64,000 nt of DNA. It comes from Stomorhina lunata (Eukaryota; Arthropoda; Insecta; Diptera; Rhiniidae). The position numbers were made by a program, and so were the translations under genes. The notes beneath the pieces were generated by a model that made no database searches, was not told the origin of the DNA, and saw only the letters and a program-made list of their open reading frames with translations. Position 1 is the first letter of the stretch, and every line of letters begins with the position of its first letter. Of the stretch, positions 60,616 through 64,000 are shown in pieces. The DNA is taken from contig OW121740.1 in assembly GCA_933228675.1 (NCBI GenBank), forward strand, positions 806,001 through 870,000. Direction: 5' to 3'.

Positions 60616-63600
60616 CCGTTCAAGTTTTTATGTTGCTGATGAATATTTGCCATATTTACTCAGATTTTGTAACAAAAAAGCAACTAATTTTAAAGATGAA
60701 CATTTTGATAATAAAAATTTAAATTTTACCTGATAAAAAATGTTTTAAAAGCTTAAAAAGGTTTAAAATATTTATTATTTTATTATTACAAATATATTTA
60801 TTAATTAAAGACATTAAGTTATATCTGAGCGTACAAAACTGACAAAATACATATCGCTGGCTTAACATGTCCACTTTTTTTCTAAAAATGTAGATTTTGA
60901 CGCAGAAATTTGCAATGAGTAAAAATACATAGATTACAATGATAAAATTACAGTATCTGTTTTTTTTTTGTGTTGTTGTATATATAAAACCAGTGATGAA
61001 CAAAAGCGCCAGGTCGAATTTTTTAAAGAAAAAGATCTAAGTCATTTATTTTTATTATTTTGTCTTTTAAACAAAATCGAATCATAAAAGTAACAAAAGA
61101 AAAAAACACATATTTTTTATTTCTAAAATTCTCTACCCAAAGTAGAGCATTTTCATGCTGGATTAATTATCAGTTAAAGAACTTTTAACCGTTACTATCA
61201 ACGATTTAATGAATACTCGTTTTCGCACCTGGATGTTAATTTGAGATGCACAAAACATGACTTTAACCGTAACCGAGTGACCGTTTGTTTTATTAGATAT
61301 TTGTTTTGGCTTTAACGGAATTTTAGCTTTAATTGGAAAACATTTTTTTCAGATTTTATTTATTTTGTAAATCAAATATTGATTTTAGAATGCAGTGAAT
61401 GAATATGTGATGAAATTTTTTAAGTGTTTTTATTTTTAACAAAATATGAGTCAACATTTTCAAGAATCAAGTTCAATGAATCTTTGCAAAGAAATAACCT
61501 AGTTTCATAAAATACAAAAGCTAACTTATTTTAATCCAAAAAAAATTGATAAGAAAAAATCATTAATAAAGATTTTTATTCTATCACTTGCAATCGATTT
61601 TTGTAATTAAACCTTATAAAATTTTTAAAATTTGACAATATCGACATTTTTTCTTTATCATTTAAAGACTTATTTCTTATTTCTTGCATAATTTTTTTTC
61701 CAGAAATTTCAATAATAAACTTGTACTATACATACATACATACATAGCTGTCTGCCAGAAAAAGTAATTTACACATTTTTCCATTTGAAGTGCTTCTATT
61801 TACTTCTTAAATTGTCAACAAATTGTCAAATGTCAACATTGAAAAAATAGAACATTTCGTTTTCTTAACCAACCGTCAGCTTTTAGCTTAGCTCCTCAAT
61901 CCATGGAAAGTAAAGTAGCATGACTTTTAATATGAAATACAAATATACGACTTCATGCATACATACTACATAAGTACATGTTTATATACATTAATAAGGA
62001 GCAGTTATGTAAAAGATTTCTTTCTTTCTCGCTGATACAGAATACAACAAATTTTAATTCCTACTTTGAGATATTGTTTTTTTTGTGATAAAACATTGTC
62101 GAAAAAACGATGCGAACTTGCAAAACTAAGAAATTGTTAAATTTTTATTAGCTAAAACTATTGGCTTTATTTGCAAGATTTAACTCTTTGAAATGTCATG
62201 AATGCCAAAGATATACAGATGTAAATCTAATATCGATTTAAGGTAATGTTAATTTAAAAACGTATTACTTCTGTATTTAAACCTCTAGCTCTTGTGACTC
62301 AAAACTTCCAAAGTTATTAAGTTTTACTGAGTTATTATACCCCAAACTATCAAACTTACTGTATAAAAGTAAAGGTTTCAAATTTTGATACAAATTTATG
62401 AAATTTAAGCCATATTTGGACCATTATGTTTTAAATTGGTTTTACAAAATTAAGATTTTGAACTCTTATGTGACAAATTTTAAAAAGAATTATCTATAGT
62501 TTAGCCATACCTCATAAATAAAATGTATTTAAATTCTCGAAAATCATAAAAACATTTTTAAAAAGAAAACAAATTAAAATTTGTGGTTAAAAGTAAATAG
62601 ATTTATACGCAAATTTTTATGACAATCGGACTATCATAATCATATCATAAACATTTTAAGCGAAATCTACCAAATAATATACATATGTATGTATGTGTAC
62701 GTGTACATTTGACCTAGGGCATCATATGGTGGTATAACCAATCCTATTATAAACTATTAACATTAATATGATTTATATGGGACAAATGCATTTACATCAG
62801 TGATAGGCAGCGCTATAACAACAATCACTCCTACCACTGGTGATGGGAAAACAAATATAATGCCCTTCACTGATTTACATACATATGAAAACAAGTGTTG
62901 ACGTTAATCGAGGTCATGGTGTGTTTAACTAGAAACTGTATTTCACTGATGTGACAATCATGATGACATAAAGACATTCTTATTAACAAGATTTCTGTAC
63001 TAGTTCATATACAAAATAACAAACATAAACTTAAACTCAAAATGAGAAAAATAAATAAAAAATCAAATAAGACTAAATAAATATGAATAAATTAATTTGA
63101 TGTACTTATTCATAAATAAAGTACATACTCATATACATATGTACGTAAGTATGTGTATATAAGAATGTATGTAAATTTATTCGTATGGATAAAAAGACAT
63201 TAAAGACAATTTATTTTACTTACAGAAGAGAATTAAACATTGACAAAACTCAAGATCTAGTGTTAACAACCTTCAGTCCATTGAAAACAATTTTACAAAA
63301 AAAAAAAAAAATAAGTGACAAAAGCCCAAAAGAGAAACCAAAAAGAACAACAAAAAAAGAAAATGTCCTGGAAAAATGAGCGTTAAAAAAGAATGAAAGT
63401 TGAAGAATAAGTAAATAATAAGAGCGCAAAATAAATATTAACAAATGTTTGTGGAAAGTGTGTAATAAATTAATTTTATTGTTTCATTTTATTGCAAAAT
63501 TTAATTGTTAAAAAGCATAAAAGAGAATAAAACTATAAATTTTAAATAATTTATGGCAAACGCAATAAACCTTTTACTTTTCGTATGAACAAAATAATTA

Positions 63601-63729
63601 AAAATTATTGCAATTAAACTTTCTTCCACTCCATTCCATTTTCATGCAAATTAAACGATTTTTTCATTTTAAATTATTATATAACTCAAACTCAACAATT
63701 TTAATAAGAAGTGTTAAATTAAAAGAAAA
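60616..63729. other. Intergenic DNA upstream of DM4/12 gene 9
   Basis: 3.1 kb of AT-rich DNA. The short frames here (60719-61003, 63185-63444) are lysine- or phenylalanine-rich and unsupported. No element recognised. Confidence 0.4.
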
Positions 63730-64000
63730 ATGCAATTATTTTGGCTTAATCTTTTAGCCTTAATTCTTTTAATTTTACCAAAACAAATAAACGTAAATGC
63801 TAAAGAATTGTTATCAAGTAACGAAAAACATAAAAATGAAACTGTCGCTCTTAATCACTTGCCCACATTAAGGAGAGGCAAACGCTATTTGGACTTTACA
63901 AAAAGTGCTCGTATGTCGGTGAGTTCCTAACATTTACTCTAATAGAAGATTCTTTACAATTATTTGTTTTAGTGGCGTACCACCGTGAAGAATAATATAC
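63730..64000 (+). CDS. DM4/12 family secreted protein, gene 9 (runs off window)
   Basis: Exon 1 63730-63918 (63 codons) has a signal peptide MQLFWLNLLALILLILPKQI. A processing-type site RRGKR then precedes YLDFTKSARMS. The donor TCG|GTGAGT joins in phase 0 to an exon starting at 63973, giving WRTTVKNNI before the window ends. The RGKRYLDF start matches the NRKRRYLEF and HRNKRYLLF blocks of genes 7 and 8, but the FPxGS motif is replaced by FTKSARMSW. The cysteine core lies outside the window. Confidence 0.8.

Noticed and set aside
63185..63444. Short lysine-rich frame and its antisense
   Set aside because: Low-complexity AT-rich translation with no homology cue or signal.

Overview
This AT-rich eukaryotic window (no operons, short introns with GT...AG borders, abundant transposon debris) most likely comes from a higher fly, probably a calyptrate dipteran. 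That assignment rests on the gene content and on typical insect mobile elements, and I could not check it by search.

Left part (1-11 kb): two conserved single-copy genes lie on the minus strand among decayed non-LTR retrotransposon pieces. They are the exocyst subunit Exo84 (6 exons, 680 aa) and the mitochondrial tRNA-modifying GTPase GTPBP3/MnmE (3 exons, 498 aa). Both reconstruct with every splice phase closing. A dead Tc1-type transposase fragment follows at 10.5 kb.

11-20 kb: two intronless cysteine-rich paralogues and the stub of a third copy sit in a nest of small DNA elements. These include three copies of a 172-bp hAT-like MITE with perfect 8-bp target duplications, two copies of a 230-240-bp fold-back element, a 1-kb fold-back made of short repeats, and a Helitron-like element.

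20-64 kb: a cluster of nine genes of the insect DM4/12 family of secreted, cysteine-containing proteins (function unknown) lies on both strands. Seven could be rebuilt completely, one lacks a recognisable last exon, and one runs off the right edge. One of them (22184-33896) has a 9.8-kb intron filled by two head-to-tail Helitron-like elements. Four copies of a tRNA-derived SINE, a fourth hAT MITE and two more Helitron-like copies occupy the gaps between these genes.

The most interesting items are: the DM4/12 cluster with its shared splice pattern and dibasic processing sites; a conserved FGKR amidation/cleavage-like motif in two members; the tandem Helitrons inside an intron; and two Helitron families that share the same internal satellite although their termini differ. 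All coordinates come from reading the sequence by hand, so exon borders are predictions.
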